Source of the DNA: Folioceros fuciformis
Lineage: Eukaryota > Anthocerotophyta > Anthocerotopsida > Anthocerotales
Assembly (NCBI GenBank): GCA_049999805.1
Contig: JBNGIO010006247.1
Coordinates: 154,817-200,497 of the forward strand
Reading direction: 5' to 3'
Length of the DNA stretch: 45,681 nt
Positions 9,601-19,151 of this stretch are shown here, one piece after another; positions within the stretch are counted from its first letter, which is position 1, and each line of letters opens with the position of its first letter. A program made the position numbers and the translations under genes. The notes beneath the pieces were generated by a model, which made no database searches, was not told the origin of the DNA, and saw only the letters and a program-made list of their open reading frames with translations.

Positions 9601-10983
9601 AGTACAGGCGCGTTACAGAAGGGCAGGCAGCTGCACTCACAGATTGTAAAACGAGGAGCACTTGATGACGTAGTGGTGGGCAACTGCCTGGTGGACATGT
9701 ATGCAAAATGTGGTGAGCTGAAAGACGCACGCCAGGTTTTTGACAGCATGGCCACGAAGAATGTGGTGACATGGACCGCCATGACAGCTGGGTATGCACA
9801 TCAAGGACTGGGTCAAGAGGCGCTTGTTCTTTATGGTCAAATGGAGCAAGATGGCCTGAATTTGGCAGACCATTTTACTTTTTCTTGCCTTCTAAAGGCA
9901 TGTGCAAGTACTGGTGCCTTACAGAAGGGCAGGCAGCTGCACTCACAGATTGTCAAAAGAGGAGTGCTGGATGACGTAGTGTTGGGCAACTGCCTGGTGG
10001 ACATGTATGCAAAATGTGGTGAACTGGAAGATGCACGCAGGGTGTTTGACACCTTAGGTACGAAGGATGTAGTGACGTGGAATGCTCTGATATCTGCTTA
10101 TGGTACTTGTGACGATGGTCACAGAGCGCTGGCTTGTCTTGAGGAGATGTTAGCTGCCGGCATTCGGCCTGATGGTACTACTTTTACTTGCCTCCTAGCA
10201 GCATGCAGTCATGAGGGATTGGTCCACGAGGGCCGCAAGCTCTTTGATTCCATGGCTAAACAGCATGGCATCAAACCCACTGTGGAGCATTACAACTGCA
10301 TGATTGATCTTTTTGGGCGCGCAGGCCATTTAAATGAGGCACTGAAGATGCTTCTGTCATACGAGGGTCATAGTAATCTTGTGGGCTTGACGGCTTTGCT
10401 GAATGCCTGTAAGAGTCACGGGGATATAGAGAAGGCGATGTGGTGTTTCGAACGTGTTGTTGGGCTGGAGCCCAAGGGGGCGTCTGCTTATGTTCTCATG
10501 GCCAATGCCTTCGCAGATGCAGGTAGGTGGACCGATGTGGACAGGATTGAGACGCAGAGAAGGATAGCAGGAGCTAACAAGAAACCTGCGGTTACGACCT
10601 TAGAGGTGAATAATCAGATCCACAGATTTGTGGTGGGAGAAAGGAGAGAGGATCTTGCACTCAAGGTGGAGAGCACGAATGCACGTCTGAAGCAGGAAGG
10701 AGGCCACATGCCTCACACAAAATTGGTGTTCAAGCCACTGTCTGAGAAGGAAAAGGAAGACGTGCTTTGTGGGCATGCCGAGAAGCTAGCCCTCGCGTTT
10801 GGTCTCTTGAATACTCCAGGTGGGACACCTCTGGTGGTGACGAAGAATCTACGCATGTGCAGTGACTGCCACAGTTCCACGGAGATTATGTCGAGGCTTG
10901 AACAAAGGAACATAGTTGTAAGGGATGGATACCGTGTGCATCGATTCTCAAATGGCTGTTGCAGTTGTAAAGGTCGACAATGA
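6664..10983 (+). CDS. PLS-class PPR RNA-editing factor with DYW:KP-type domain
   Basis: Intronless, 1,439 aa; an alternative start is Met31 (6754). From about residue 158 I count some 32 PPR motifs, mostly in P-L-S order with two extra S motifs, then E1 and E2 motifs and a DYW-family cytidine-deaminase-like domain. In that domain HAE (1371-1373) and CSDCH (1399-1403) keep the zinc and catalytic signature, and CSC (1433-1435) the second zinc site. Two features are unusual: the PG box reads KKPAVTT (1306-1312), and the protein ends in GRQ where DYW is normal. Both mark the DYW:KP subgroup, associated in the literature with U-to-C editing in hornworts, lycophytes and ferns. Each PPR motif binds one RNA base and the C-terminal domain acts on the target base. 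Mitochondrial or plastid location is expected, but the N-terminus does not decide which. Confidence 0.93.
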   Translation: MATVWQPDSLWIQRTGVCTGNPQGALAHLVMENQPLASKAFRCNSVKISALPLPIECEGVDRFSSDGRCQEQEHLWQQFFLDPAIWWDNRRDKKSSRSPDFRHKGSGKVLWLNSVFKPAWVDEELLSLDVQMSHGSSSTKATSLDKLEPDRRVGSRVPVITAVTVSTLCQQGKLSEAVGALESLAQTNSAISQSLLCVVLKLCTDKKDLVLGRRVHDLSVKLGHESKAYLANHVLRMYACGGRLEEAMDVFTRVGKPDVITWGSIISAYAKHGKPNEAIHLYHEMRRSGVKANGHVFVAALQACSFAADLELGRKVHCDILHCGIPPNMFVGNCLVDMYAKCGELKQARQVFDSMAKKDVVTWNALMSGYAKCGEVDEARQIFDSMTIRDVVTWNTLISGYAEQGLGHEAFVLYGQMEQDGLILANHVTFACLLKACACTTALQKGRQLHSLIVERGLLDHVLVGNALVDMYAKCGELEDARRLFDRMPIKDVVTWNSLIAGYAKRGELKDAHQIFDGMSTKNVVTWNGLFSGYGEQGLEQEALVLYEQMEQEGLILADHVTFACLLKACARTGALQTGRRLHSQIVERGLLDNVLVSNCLVDLYAQCGELEEARHVFDSMATKDVVTWTALISGYAKQALSQEVLVLYGKMEQNGLILASHATFACLLKACASTGSLQKGRQLHSQIVERGLLDNTLVGNCLVDMYAKCGELGNARQVFDSMNTKDVVTWTTLIVGYAQQGLGQEALVLHGQMEQGGLVLVNHIAFACLIKACARTGALQKGRELHSRIFEQGLLDNVVMGNCLLDMYSKCGDLEDARQIFDSMSTKDVVTWTSLIAGYTQQGLGQEALILYGQMEQECHILADDVTFVCLLKACASTGALQKGKQLHSLIVKRGLLDNLVVGTGLVDMYAKCGELQDARRVFDSLVTKNVVTWNALIAGYAEQGLGQEALVLYGQMEQEGLVLADEVTFVCLLKACGSTGALQKGRQLHSQIVKRGALDDVVVGNCLVDMYAKCGELKDARQVFDSMATKNVVTWTAMTAGYAHQGLGQEALVLYGQMEQDGLNLADHFTFSCLLKACASTGALQKGRQLHSQIVKRGVLDDVVLGNCLVDMYAKCGELEDARRVFDTLGTKDVVTWNALISAYGTCDDGHRALACLEEMLAAGIRPDGTTFTCLLAACSHEGLVHEGRKLFDSMAKQHGIKPTVEHYNCMIDLFGRAGHLNEALKMLLSYEGHSNLVGLTALLNACKSHGDIEKAMWCFERVVGLEPKGASAYVLMANAFADAGRWTDVDRIETQRRIAGANKKPAVTTLEVNNQIHRFVVGERREDLALKVESTNARLKQEGGHMPHTKLVFKPLSEKEKEDVLCGHAEKLALAFGLLNTPGGTPLVVTKNLRMCSDCHSSTEIMSRLEQRNIVVRDGYRVHRFSNGCCSCKGRQ
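7675..10110 (+). repeat. Internal coding tandem repeats (2 x 399 bp, then 5 x 306 bp)
   Basis: The phrase encoding (V)DMYAKCGEL starts at 7675, 8074, 8473, 8779, 9085, 9391, 9697 and 10003. Spacings are exactly 399, 399, 306, 306, 306, 306 and 306 bp. A 306-bp unit encodes one P-L-S triplet of 102 residues; the 399-bp units carry one additional 31-residue S motif. Neighbouring units stay very alike at DNA level, including synonymous sites, which points to recent duplication by unequal exchange. Confidence 0.92.
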
Positions 10984-11481
10984 GAAAGTTAGAGGAACTA
11001 GTCAAGCTATCCTGCGACGGAAGGGAAGGTGTAGGCGATCTGTTGTCAGGCCTCGAATTCGGAAGTGAAATTCTCTTCCAGAGCTCGTGAATATTTCCTG
11101 TTTCACCGTGGAATTCTATGCATTCGATGCACCTAACTGGGCTTCTCCGGAAAGGTTTTGTCGATACAAGGGCAGTGTTTTGCAACTTGCAGGGCATCCT
11201 TAAACGCAAAATTGCGAAGTGCCGCACCTGGCTGATGTCTCCTATATACGTTGTTGTTGGGATGGATAAGCCAGGGCACGCAAGGGAGAAACGAAGCTTT
11301 CCTGAGTCTCTTCTCCACACCTTTGGCAGCAGTATCTGCTCTCCTACCATTGCCAGCCAGCAGTGGTGTGGAACAAAAGCACCTCCATGATGCTTGACAT
11401 GGTTGGTTCCAGTGCCGAGACCATCTACTGCTGCCAAGAAAAAATCATGTATGTTACAGCGCACTGTGGCACATAAGGTGG
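10984..11481. other. Spacer between convergent PPR and TPK genes
   Basis: About 500 bp between two stop codons on opposite strands. It should contain the 3' untranslated regions and poly(A) sites of both genes. No further gene is seen. Confidence 0.5.
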
Positions 11482-12640
11482 CTACTCCTGTGCCATGATA
11501 TCAGAGATGGATAAGGAGCCTGAATTGTCACGGTCCAGCAACTTGAATTCTCTCAGAATCTCGGTAATGTCGTCCTCCTCGACTTTGCCCAACTCTTTGA
11601 GCTTGAACAGCACGAACTCGGAGGACCTGAAGGCAGGGGATGAATGTTGCTGATGAGAACCCACAGTCGGGGAACAAGGAGATGAAGAGAGCAAAATTCA
11701 GCTCGTTTGCTCACCTCACTTTGCCATCGTTGTCGAAATCGGCAGCTTCCAGGTCTGAGATAGTTGTCTTTCGGGTGAGAACATACTTTGCCATGGCTTC
11801 GTGTCTCGATTCCGTTTGCATCTCCGCCAGAGCTAGAAAGAACTGGGCCACGAACAGAGTGCTGAGGAGGATCCAGGCTGAGCCGAAGAGGCGGCCTTGC
11901 CAGGTTCGGAAAGTTTGGTCACCGTAGCCCAGGGTCGTCGCTGTGACGCAGACGAAGTAGACTGCATCTATCAGGCTCTTCTCTTCCACCGTCATGAGGA
12001 CTACCAGTCCAGTGGCCAAGATGCCCAAAACCAGAAATCCTGTGAATATGGCCTTGACGTAAGCCTGCTTGACGTGAGACTCGTCCTTGGTTATGGCGTC
12101 GATGAGGTAACCCTCCTGCTTCATCACTAAGTAGTTGGCAGCACTGCTGAGCAGGATGCCCACAAGCCCAAATCCCAAAAACAGGTACACGATTGTGAAG
12201 AACTTGGCGGGGGTGCTGTTGGGGACAATATCCCCGTAGCCTACTGTGGTCATGGTGACGATGCAGAAGTAGAGAGCGTCCACCAGGTTGCTCCCTGTTT
12301 TGTGGCCCTCCAGGTCGCTGGAAGTGAAGTAGAAGAGGACAATGCCTGCAGCAAGGTAAGCTAGGAGAGCCACCAGGGCGGTTGTCAGGATAGCGGAAGT
12401 CTCCCTTTTCTGGTTGAAGGGCAGCAAGTCCACAGACTTGGCCACAGATGGAGGACATCGGTCTGCAGACTCGGTTGATGGAGATGAAATCGAGCGGGTC
12501 AGTCTCTTCTTGGGTGCTCCTGTGCTTCTGCTGAGGAGGTCCTTACTGGACTGGCTGAGCAGAGGTTCTTGTATGGCCGCATTCGCGGAAGTCACATTTC
12601 CGTGCCCAGACGCTTTGTCGGATTGCGATTGCTTACTCAT
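11482..12640 (-). CDS. Two-pore K+ channel, TPK/KCO type (copy A)
   Basis: 356 aa in two exons (11715-12640 and 11482-11626). Two pore loops carry the K+ filter GYGD (134-137 and 238-241), each between hydrophobic helices, so a dimer would form one channel. The N-terminal tail has RSISSP (49-54), a mode-I 14-3-3 site like that controlling Arabidopsis TPK1. The tail ends in two EF hands with Ca2+ loops at 301-312 and 340-351, so Ca2+ regulation is expected. Known relatives act mostly in the vacuolar membrane; that location is inferred. The single intron is phase 2 and interrupts the first EF-hand loop. The frame is open upstream of MSKQSQ, but MSKQSQ fits the family start, with EPLL near residue 25. 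Head-to-tail neighbour of copy B. Confidence 0.95.
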
Positions 12641-13239
12641 TTTCCTCGTGCGTGTCTGCAGAGGAAAAATAAGTCCACTGTTCCGTGAAATGTGCCAGAT
12701 CTGAGCGAAGCCGACAAGGAGAAATGCGAACGCGCTCACCAACCGCTTGGACCCGGAAAGGTTTGAAATCGCCCGACAGCAGTAGCTCCACCTCGGAGTA
12801 GCCCCCGGTTGACACTGGAAACCCAGCAACGCAGGAGTCCGCTCACCTCATCCAGACCCTGTCTACTCGATTCTCCAGCGCAAAGAGCTGCTCCAGCTGT
12901 GCAACGCAGAGCAGCCTACAGTTTGGCTACGCCAGCTCCATGGCAAGTGGGTCCCGATGGTCTCTATTTGCAAGCCCATGACGCACGTTCACTAGTCTAG
13001 CAGGAGCATCTGTCACAATGCCTACAGCAGGATGTCCTGAAAAGTTTCGGGGCGCCGACCAGCTGATGCTGTGAGAAGCTTGGGCAGACACAACGTACTA
13101 GAATTTATACTCTCTTTCCCGCGCAGCAGACTTCAAGGTCCTGAGATCCCGCAAACCTCTCCATTCCATTGGCACACGCGTTCGCAAGTACGAACAAATC
13201 TGAAATCGCTACAGGAAAAGCAGGATTGCTGGACTGCTG
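12641..13239. other. Spacer between the two TPK genes
   Basis: About 600 bp between the stop of copy B and the start of copy A. It should hold the 3' end of copy B and the promoter of copy A. No other coding region is recognisable. Confidence 0.5.
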
Positions 13240-14422
13240 CTATTGCCAGCCCAAACCGTGGCGATTCAAATCTGATGCAGACAAAATCCCCGAGCCATCC
13301 ACATCCAGAGCTCTGAATTCCTTGATGAACTTGTAGATGTCAGCCTCTGTGATCTTGCCCAGCTCTTTAAGCTTGTAGAGGACGAAGTCTGATGCTCTGC
13401 AGAAGCAACGAAAATGTGAGGCAAGTGAGGGCTGTGCAGGACCATGGTAAGGAGCTTAGAGAAGGAAGAATGTGAGACGGTCACCTGACTTTCCCATCCT
13501 CATCAATGTCAGCTGCCTCAAGATCTGCAGTGGTGGTCTTACGAGTGAGCACCCAGTTGGCAAGATGCTGCTGCTTCTCCTCCGTCCTCATTTCCACCAA
13601 CGACAGCAAGAGCTGCGTGACACAGAGAGTGCTGAGGATGATCCAGGCCGAGGCAATAAGCCGGCCAGTCTGAGTCTGGAAGCTGTGGTCTCCATAGCCA
13701 AGTGTGGTCATGGTGACACACGCGGCGTAAAATGCATCCAGAGTATTCTTCTTCTCCGCGATCATGAACAGAACCACTCCGAGAGCAAGCATGGTGAAGA
13801 CGAGTATGGTTGTGGTTAATACCTTCCAGTGGGCTGATTGAATGGGGTAGTCCACCCGCAGCTGCTCCTGGACGGATGCATCCGCCTTCCTGTAAATAGC
13901 TTTCAACAGGAATCCCTCCTGTTTCATCACCAGGTAATTAGCAGCCCTGCCCAGGAGGTAGCTGCAGAGCCAAAAGCCCCCTACGAGGTAAACGCAAGTG
14001 AGGATCTTCGCCACAGGCGTTGCCGGTGTGATATCCCCGTATCCGACTGTTGTTATGGTCACAATGCAGAAGTAGATCGCATCCACCAGGTAGCCTGTTC
14101 TCAGCCCCTGCAGACTGTTCGCAGCCCGATAGAAAACTAGCACGCCGGCAGCCACGTAGCCCAGCAACGCCAGAACAGCGTACACCAGAGTCCTGGATGA
14201 TAGATTCTTGGTCCTCAAGGGAAGAACTTGTAGGCTGGTCCTCACATTGCATCTCTCAGCATCGGTGTGAGCCGGAGCCGACTTGGCCCTCATGTATCTC
14301 TTCGGCCTTGGTCCATTGCGATCTGGGTCACCCTCTTGTGAACTGCCCGACTCGCCTATCAGAGGCTCGTGCAAAGCAGCAGCTTCCACAGGCAACGACC
14401 TGGCCTTCACCAAGTCGCTCAT
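13240..14422 (-). CDS. Two-pore K+ channel, TPK/KCO type (copy B)
   Basis: 364 aa in two exons (13485-14422 and 13240-13396). It has the same architecture as copy A: GYGD filters at 127-130 and 242-245, a 14-3-3 type site RAKSAP (45-50), and two EF hands (first loop 305-316, second in the LDVDGSGILSASDL segment). The intron falls at the same residue and phase as in copy A (after GKV, splitting the Arg codon), strong evidence that the two arose by tandem duplication. Sequence divergence is considerable in the N-terminal tail and in the linker between the two pore units (KADASVQEQLRVDYPIQ), so the duplication is not very recent. Expected role: vacuolar K+ release or homeostasis gated by Ca2+ and 14-3-3 binding. 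Confidence 0.95.
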
Positions 14423-15247
14423 CTTGCTTCTACCCGGAGCCCGTGTCAGCTCCCAACATCATCCCCACTCAGATGCCAACCTCCTCCACTGCACTGGGAA
14501 GCACACTCCGGTACGCAATGCAGCAACAAAAATGTCATTCTCCTTTCCCTGCTCCCTAGGACTGTGCAAAGATGTGGGCGCTGTGCACTGCCCGAGTCCT
14601 GTCCTCCCTTCCTCCATTCCTCCCCAGGTGCACAGCAACAGTGCCCTCCGCATTGTGCTCTGTCCAGCAGCCCCACCGCCGGATCGGTCGGCCCTGTGCA
14701 CAAGCAAGACGACGAGCCCCGGCCAAGTAGTCTCAACACCATACTCCCATCCTCCGACACGGGCATGGCGACATCTGGGTGCCCCTCTGTCCATTTCCCC
14801 AGGTCAGTGACCGCCCAGTTAAAACTGGTTTCACCGCGGCAGGCTACCAGTTCGGTGGACAAGGAGACGGTTGTCGGTTGTGGGCTTCCACCCAACTGCA
14901 GCTTCAATCTGCCGGCAGTCGTCAACCGCATCCCTGCATTTGATCCTTTACGCTGAATGTGGCAGAGCGCAGGGAGGATTCCGGCTACCCTGTGGCTGGC
15001 GGTGGATGCTGCCCTTGCCCTTGAACCGAGACCAGGGCAGATCGCTCGGAAGTTGCTGCGATCTGCTTATCGAGCCACACGCAGCGTGGGATCCGGAAGT
15101 ATACCTGGGCCAGCCCGGGGGACAGGTTTAGGGTTGGGCGGGAGAGCGCAGATTGCAGATTTGAGCGGGGCGCGGTGATCCGAGATAGATAGCATGGGAA
15201 TTGGCGGGGATTTGCGTTCAGGCTCGGGTTTGGAAACATGTTGACGG
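14423..15247. other. Divergent intergenic region, TPK copy B / MSRA5
   Basis: About 820 bp between divergent genes, likely holding both promoters. ORFs of up to about 195 codons occur on both strands, but they overlap each other and match no family, so I treat them as chance. Confidence 0.5.
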
Positions 15248-15248
15248 C

Positions 15249-15254
15249 TATATA
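15249..15254 (+). promoter_or_regulatory. Candidate TATA box of the MSRA5-like gene
   Basis: TATATA lies 42 bases upstream of the chosen ATG (15296). A TATA box this close implies a very short leader. It also argues against the in-frame upstream ATG at 15254, which would overlap the box. Confidence 0.5.
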
Positions 15255-15295
15255 TGCGTCGGGTTCTCGAAGGCAGCAGGACATGTTCTGTGGAG

Positions 15296-16283
15296 ATGAA
15301 GACTGTCTTCGTACTTCTGGCTCTGGTGTGGCTGTGCGGCGGGCCCGTTGATGGCAGGGTGATTGCCGCTGCAGACCTTAAGCCTAGGAGAACTGCAGTT
15401 TTTGCTCTGGGGAGTTTTTGGAATTCGGAGGCTGTGTTCGGGTGCTTGGAGGGAGTGATCCGTACCACTGCTGGATATAGCGGAGGCTCCAAGGAAAACC
15501 CTGATTACCATTCAATCGGCGATCATGCTGAGGCTGTGGAGGTGAGGAGTGGAGTACAATTCATCGCACCGCTCTGCTCTGATTCCGGGTTCAGCGTAGG
15601 TTAGATTTCTCTTCTTCTGACCTTTCCTATGCTGGATTGGGCAGGTGGAGTATAACCCTCAGTATATCACGTATGAGCAACTGTTGAATGTGTTTTGGGC
15701 CAACCACGATCCAACTCAAGTTTTCGGGCAGGGTCCTGACGTGGGTGACCAGTACAGGTGAGGTCGTGGATTGGCATGTGCTTGGCCATCCTTCGACTCA
15801 TTTTCGTGTAGTTGATGAGATTGCTTGTTTTCTCAACAGGTCAATAATCTTCACACAAGGAGCTGAGGAACAGACTTTGGCAGAAGCAAGCAAGGTTCGA
15901 GAGCAGGGGAAGTTCACGGACGTTGCTGTGTTGACAAAGATACAACCCCTTACAGTGTTTCACCAGGCTGAACCAGAACATCAGGTAGGTTACCATCCAC
16001 TGCAAAATGTCTTCTAAGATGACTATGGACTTCGCTGGTGACTTGATCCTGATGAGGCCTCGACGTGGCTGCTGTGCAGAAATTTGAGTTGAGGAGACGG
16101 CCTGAGCTCCTCCAAATCCTGTCGGACCTGCCAGAGGAGAGTTTTGCCCGTTGCGCGCGAGCTACAAAATTGAATGCTTACGCGACAGGGGCTTGTTCAG
16201 GTTACTTGCAAATGCTTATCAAGGTCAAAATTGCACCATTTCTGAAAGAGAAGGCAAAGCTGCAGTTCTCCTTCCCCTACTAG
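15296..16283 (+). CDS. MSRA5-like methionine sulfoxide reductase A family protein (secreted)
   Basis: Exons 15296-15541, 15645-15757, 15840-15984 and 16080-16283 give 235 aa; all junctions are GT-AG and in phase. Residues 1-20 form a signal peptide (Leu/Val-rich core), so the protein should enter the secretory pathway. The body follows MsrA, with AGYSGG, GDHAE, a [17 protein letters not shown]-type segment and [13 protein letters not shown]. The usual GCFW active site reads GSFWNSE (39-45): the catalytic Cys is Ser40. As I recall, plant MSRA5 proteins share this GSFW, so it is probably a subgroup feature and not damage. Classical reductase activity is therefore doubtful. The last 28 residues do not match the family well; a further intron or a lineage-specific tail is possible. 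Confidence 0.88.
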
Positions 16284-16471
16284 GTTCAGCAGAAGGCAGC
16301 TTGCCAATTGCTCACAGGATGCAGCAGTTGCATCACCTTCAGGGCCATCCAGCTTCAGATTGGACATTGAGGTGAAGAAAACCTAGCTACAGCTCCAGAT
16401 GAAAATGGCAACCATCAAAGGAGTCACCTCTTGATTCATGACACGTTATGTTCCTGAAGCCAAAGAATTTG

Positions 16472-16477
16472 AATAAA
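16472..16477 (+). promoter_or_regulatory. Candidate polyadenylation signal AATAAA
   Basis: AATAAA on the + strand, 189 bases after the MSRA5-like stop codon, in the short gap before the convergent HisRS gene. The position suits a 3'-end signal for the + strand gene. Confidence 0.5.
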
Positions 16478-16566
16478 AGACAACGATCTAGCCTGGGTTG
16501 GTCTAGCGCACCGGTCTACTCGATCGGGAAAGCAATGCGCCGAGTCTAATCCTAGAGCTACTTCTG

Positions 16567-19151
16567 TCAGGCAGTTACCAGCTCTTCGGGTGGAGGGATA
16601 GGTGTTTCCGCAGACAAATCACCAACAGGAACATCAAATTCCTGTCTCGAAGCCAGGTCCTTCACACGCACGCAGCCTTTCTCCCACTCGGTGCTGCCCA
16701 CCAGGAGAATCCGTTTGGCATTCAAACGTTCCGCATGTTTGAAAACCCTGCACAAGAGACAGGCCACGTTTCTAGGCATACAAGCTGTGTCTGTCCATAG
16801 CAGTAAGCATGTTCAGAAGATGCAAAGCTCTCACCATTTGACTCTTTTACTTTCAATCACAAGATCCACAGAGCGGCCTGACTGTCTCAATTTGGAGGCA
16901 ACCAGACCTGCCTGTGACCTAAGGCTGTCGTCCATGGGGAAGACGATATCATCAACATCTTGATTCAAAGATGGCATCAAGTTTCTCTCCTTCAACAACT
17001 GCACGGGTCAAACCAGTCAACGGATGTCCCAAATGTTATCAACCTAGCATAACAAACAGGTCAGCAACGTTCCTTGTACTTAGGACGGCCAAGTCTTACC
17101 TCCACGATTACCGCGTCGCCAAAACCAAACCCACAGGCAGGAGTGTCCTCACCACCAAATGTGGAAAGAAGGCGGTCATACCGGCCCCCCCCACAGATCG
17201 CACGCAGTTTTCCTTCTTTATCAAAGGCCTGCGTGGAGGAAACAAGGGCATACCAAAGGGGAAAGTTTATGAAGTCTGTTGCTAGACCCCTCTTGTCACA
17301 TGGTACAGTGATTGAACCATGCTTCATGAAGATTGGGCAAAGGGTGCAAAAACACCTCAAAGACGGTGCCAGTGTAGTAGGCTAGCCCACGCACGACAGA
17401 GGCATCGAAAAGCAACCAATCAGCATAGCCATAACTTTCAGCAAGAGAGAACAACTGCGTCAACTCTGTCACGGCATTGGATTCAGATCCCAGCAACTCT
17501 GCATCACGAACACAAGGAGTGAGAGGGCCGAAAAACAGGGAAATGGGATGAAAAGCTAATTCGTGGAGCAAGTACCTGCTAACTCATCAAGGGAACGCAT
17601 TGTGAGGGCCTGTAAGATGCAAGCTATAGCCTCTGTCGGGACCCCAAGAGCTTCCAGTTCTTTCTCAACTTCAGATCTTGGTATTTTCTCAATCTGGACG
17701 AAGTGGAAGATTCCACAGTACTTACAGGGTGTTGACGAGAAGGGGATTCGAACGGAGAATGAATCGAAGCAGGCATGATCAAACCTTGTCAACTATGACA
17801 CAAACAGCAGCGAATGACTGTGCAGGGATTTCATAGCGACCGAGGACAGCTTGAAGAACCTGCGTTGGCACCGCCTATTCGTGTCAGCGTCACACGTGAA
17901 TGCCCCTGGAGACCTTATGACGGGAAAGTAAGGAAGTGATCACCTTTCGGTTAGACGTCTTGATACCCACGTCCTTGGAGGTGATCCCCAAGCGGGTGAA
18001 AAAGGTAACGATGGCAGCAAGGAGCTCAGCTTCTGCCTGCAAGAAGCCCGTTGCATCCATCCATCCATCCATCCATGCCTGGATATTAGGATCCAAGCGA
18101 CACACTGAAAATTCAAAAGCTTATGCTCATCTACATCATCACCTCAACTCCAGAAACCCCAAATATATCCATATTCCATTGATAGTGCTCCCTCCTCCTT
18201 CCCCTAGTCATCCTCTCATACCTCCAGCACTGTCCGATGGCAAACCATTTCAAGGGCTGGCCCAACTTTCTGAAGAGGACAGAAATGCTGTTAAGCCATT
18301 GCATTTCCTTTCCATACAGCAAGAAAACCTCAGGAGCATTCATCACATATACCCTCGCTGGAGAACAAGCCGTGCAAGAGATGGAGTAAGCTCTGGCCTT
18401 AGGGCCACCCTTCGTCCACCTTTGTCTTCAAAATTGTAGAGCTGCTTTGCGCAACACAGCACAGATTCCGATTGGCGAAACGCACTGGCAAATGAATATA
18501 TTTTGTGCCGCACAAAACCCTCATGACCCAGAGCTGTAGAGGCGCAACCTGTTGTGTAATCTCCTCCCCCGCTTTTCTCACAAACAGCTCTTCGGATTCC
18601 AGCACCGGGAAGTCGACTTCCTCAAAGGCAAACAACCTGGAAACCTTCATTCACCGAGAACATGACTCTATTACAATGGGCAACGTCTCCCTTGCAGCAG
18701 GCAGCTGCAGAGATTCTCACCTCCCGAAAGTTCTGAAACAGCCAAGAACGGAGTCTCATCTCTTCCGGAGGAAAATCCCTCGTTCCTCGAGGAGGGTTCA
18801 AGCTAATCAAATCACTCTGCTCGACTGGAGGGCCGGAGGACGTTGGTCCCCTCACACTTTCCTTTGCGGCTGTTGTTAGCACCTCCAACCTCCTCGCCCA
18901 CCCATTCCTTGACATGATCGCGAGGCCTGCAGCAAATGTCATCAGACCGGCATAGACTGCGATGTATTGCCCATTTCCGTGGCCCAAACACACCCACCTG
19001 CCCCACAGAGCTTCTGCTTGTCAACAACGCTCCATACTCCTGGAGCGCTTAGCATCACCAAATTGTGCAGCGGTTCTGGGAGGCCCCTATGCACGAAAAG
19101 AGTATGCAGACTGCGGCATCCTCCAGCGTAGGCACTGAAGCTGGTGGCCAT
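16567..19151 (-). CDS. Histidyl-tRNA synthetase, organellar type
   Basis: Charges tRNA-His. Twelve exons: 18998-19151, 18721-18926, 18549-18644, 18353-18441, 18143-18269, 17944-18036, 17785-17859, 17576-17693, 17356-17498, 17100-17228, 16835-16998 and 16567-16747. All are in phase and give 524 aa. Class II motif 2 is [16 protein letters not shown] (197-212), the HisA motif RGLAYYTGT (356-364), and the motif 3 region GFGFGDAV (400-407). The last two exons form the anticodon-binding domain. The layout and wording match plant plastid/mitochondrial HisRS rather than the cytosolic enzyme. The first 100 or so residues are unrelated to the catalytic core and suit an organelle presequence. The start is chosen at [10 protein letters not shown] for its better context; an in-frame ATG three codons upstream (19160) is possible. 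Confidence 0.95.

Noticed and set aside
14369-14956. 195-codon + strand and 161-codon minus-strand ORFs upstream of TPK copy B
   Set aside because: They overlap each other, have unordered Pro/Ser/Cys-rich composition, and lie in presumed promoter or leader sequence.
15254-15295. Upstream in-frame ATG for the MSRA5-like gene
   Set aside because: It overlaps the candidate TATA box, and the extra 14 residues would bury the signal peptide.
16490-16562. tRNA-like segment with partial A-box (tggtctagcgc) and B-box (gagtctaatcc)
   Set aside because: The ends cannot form an acceptor stem, the T stem does not pair, and both boxes deviate from consensus. At most a remnant.
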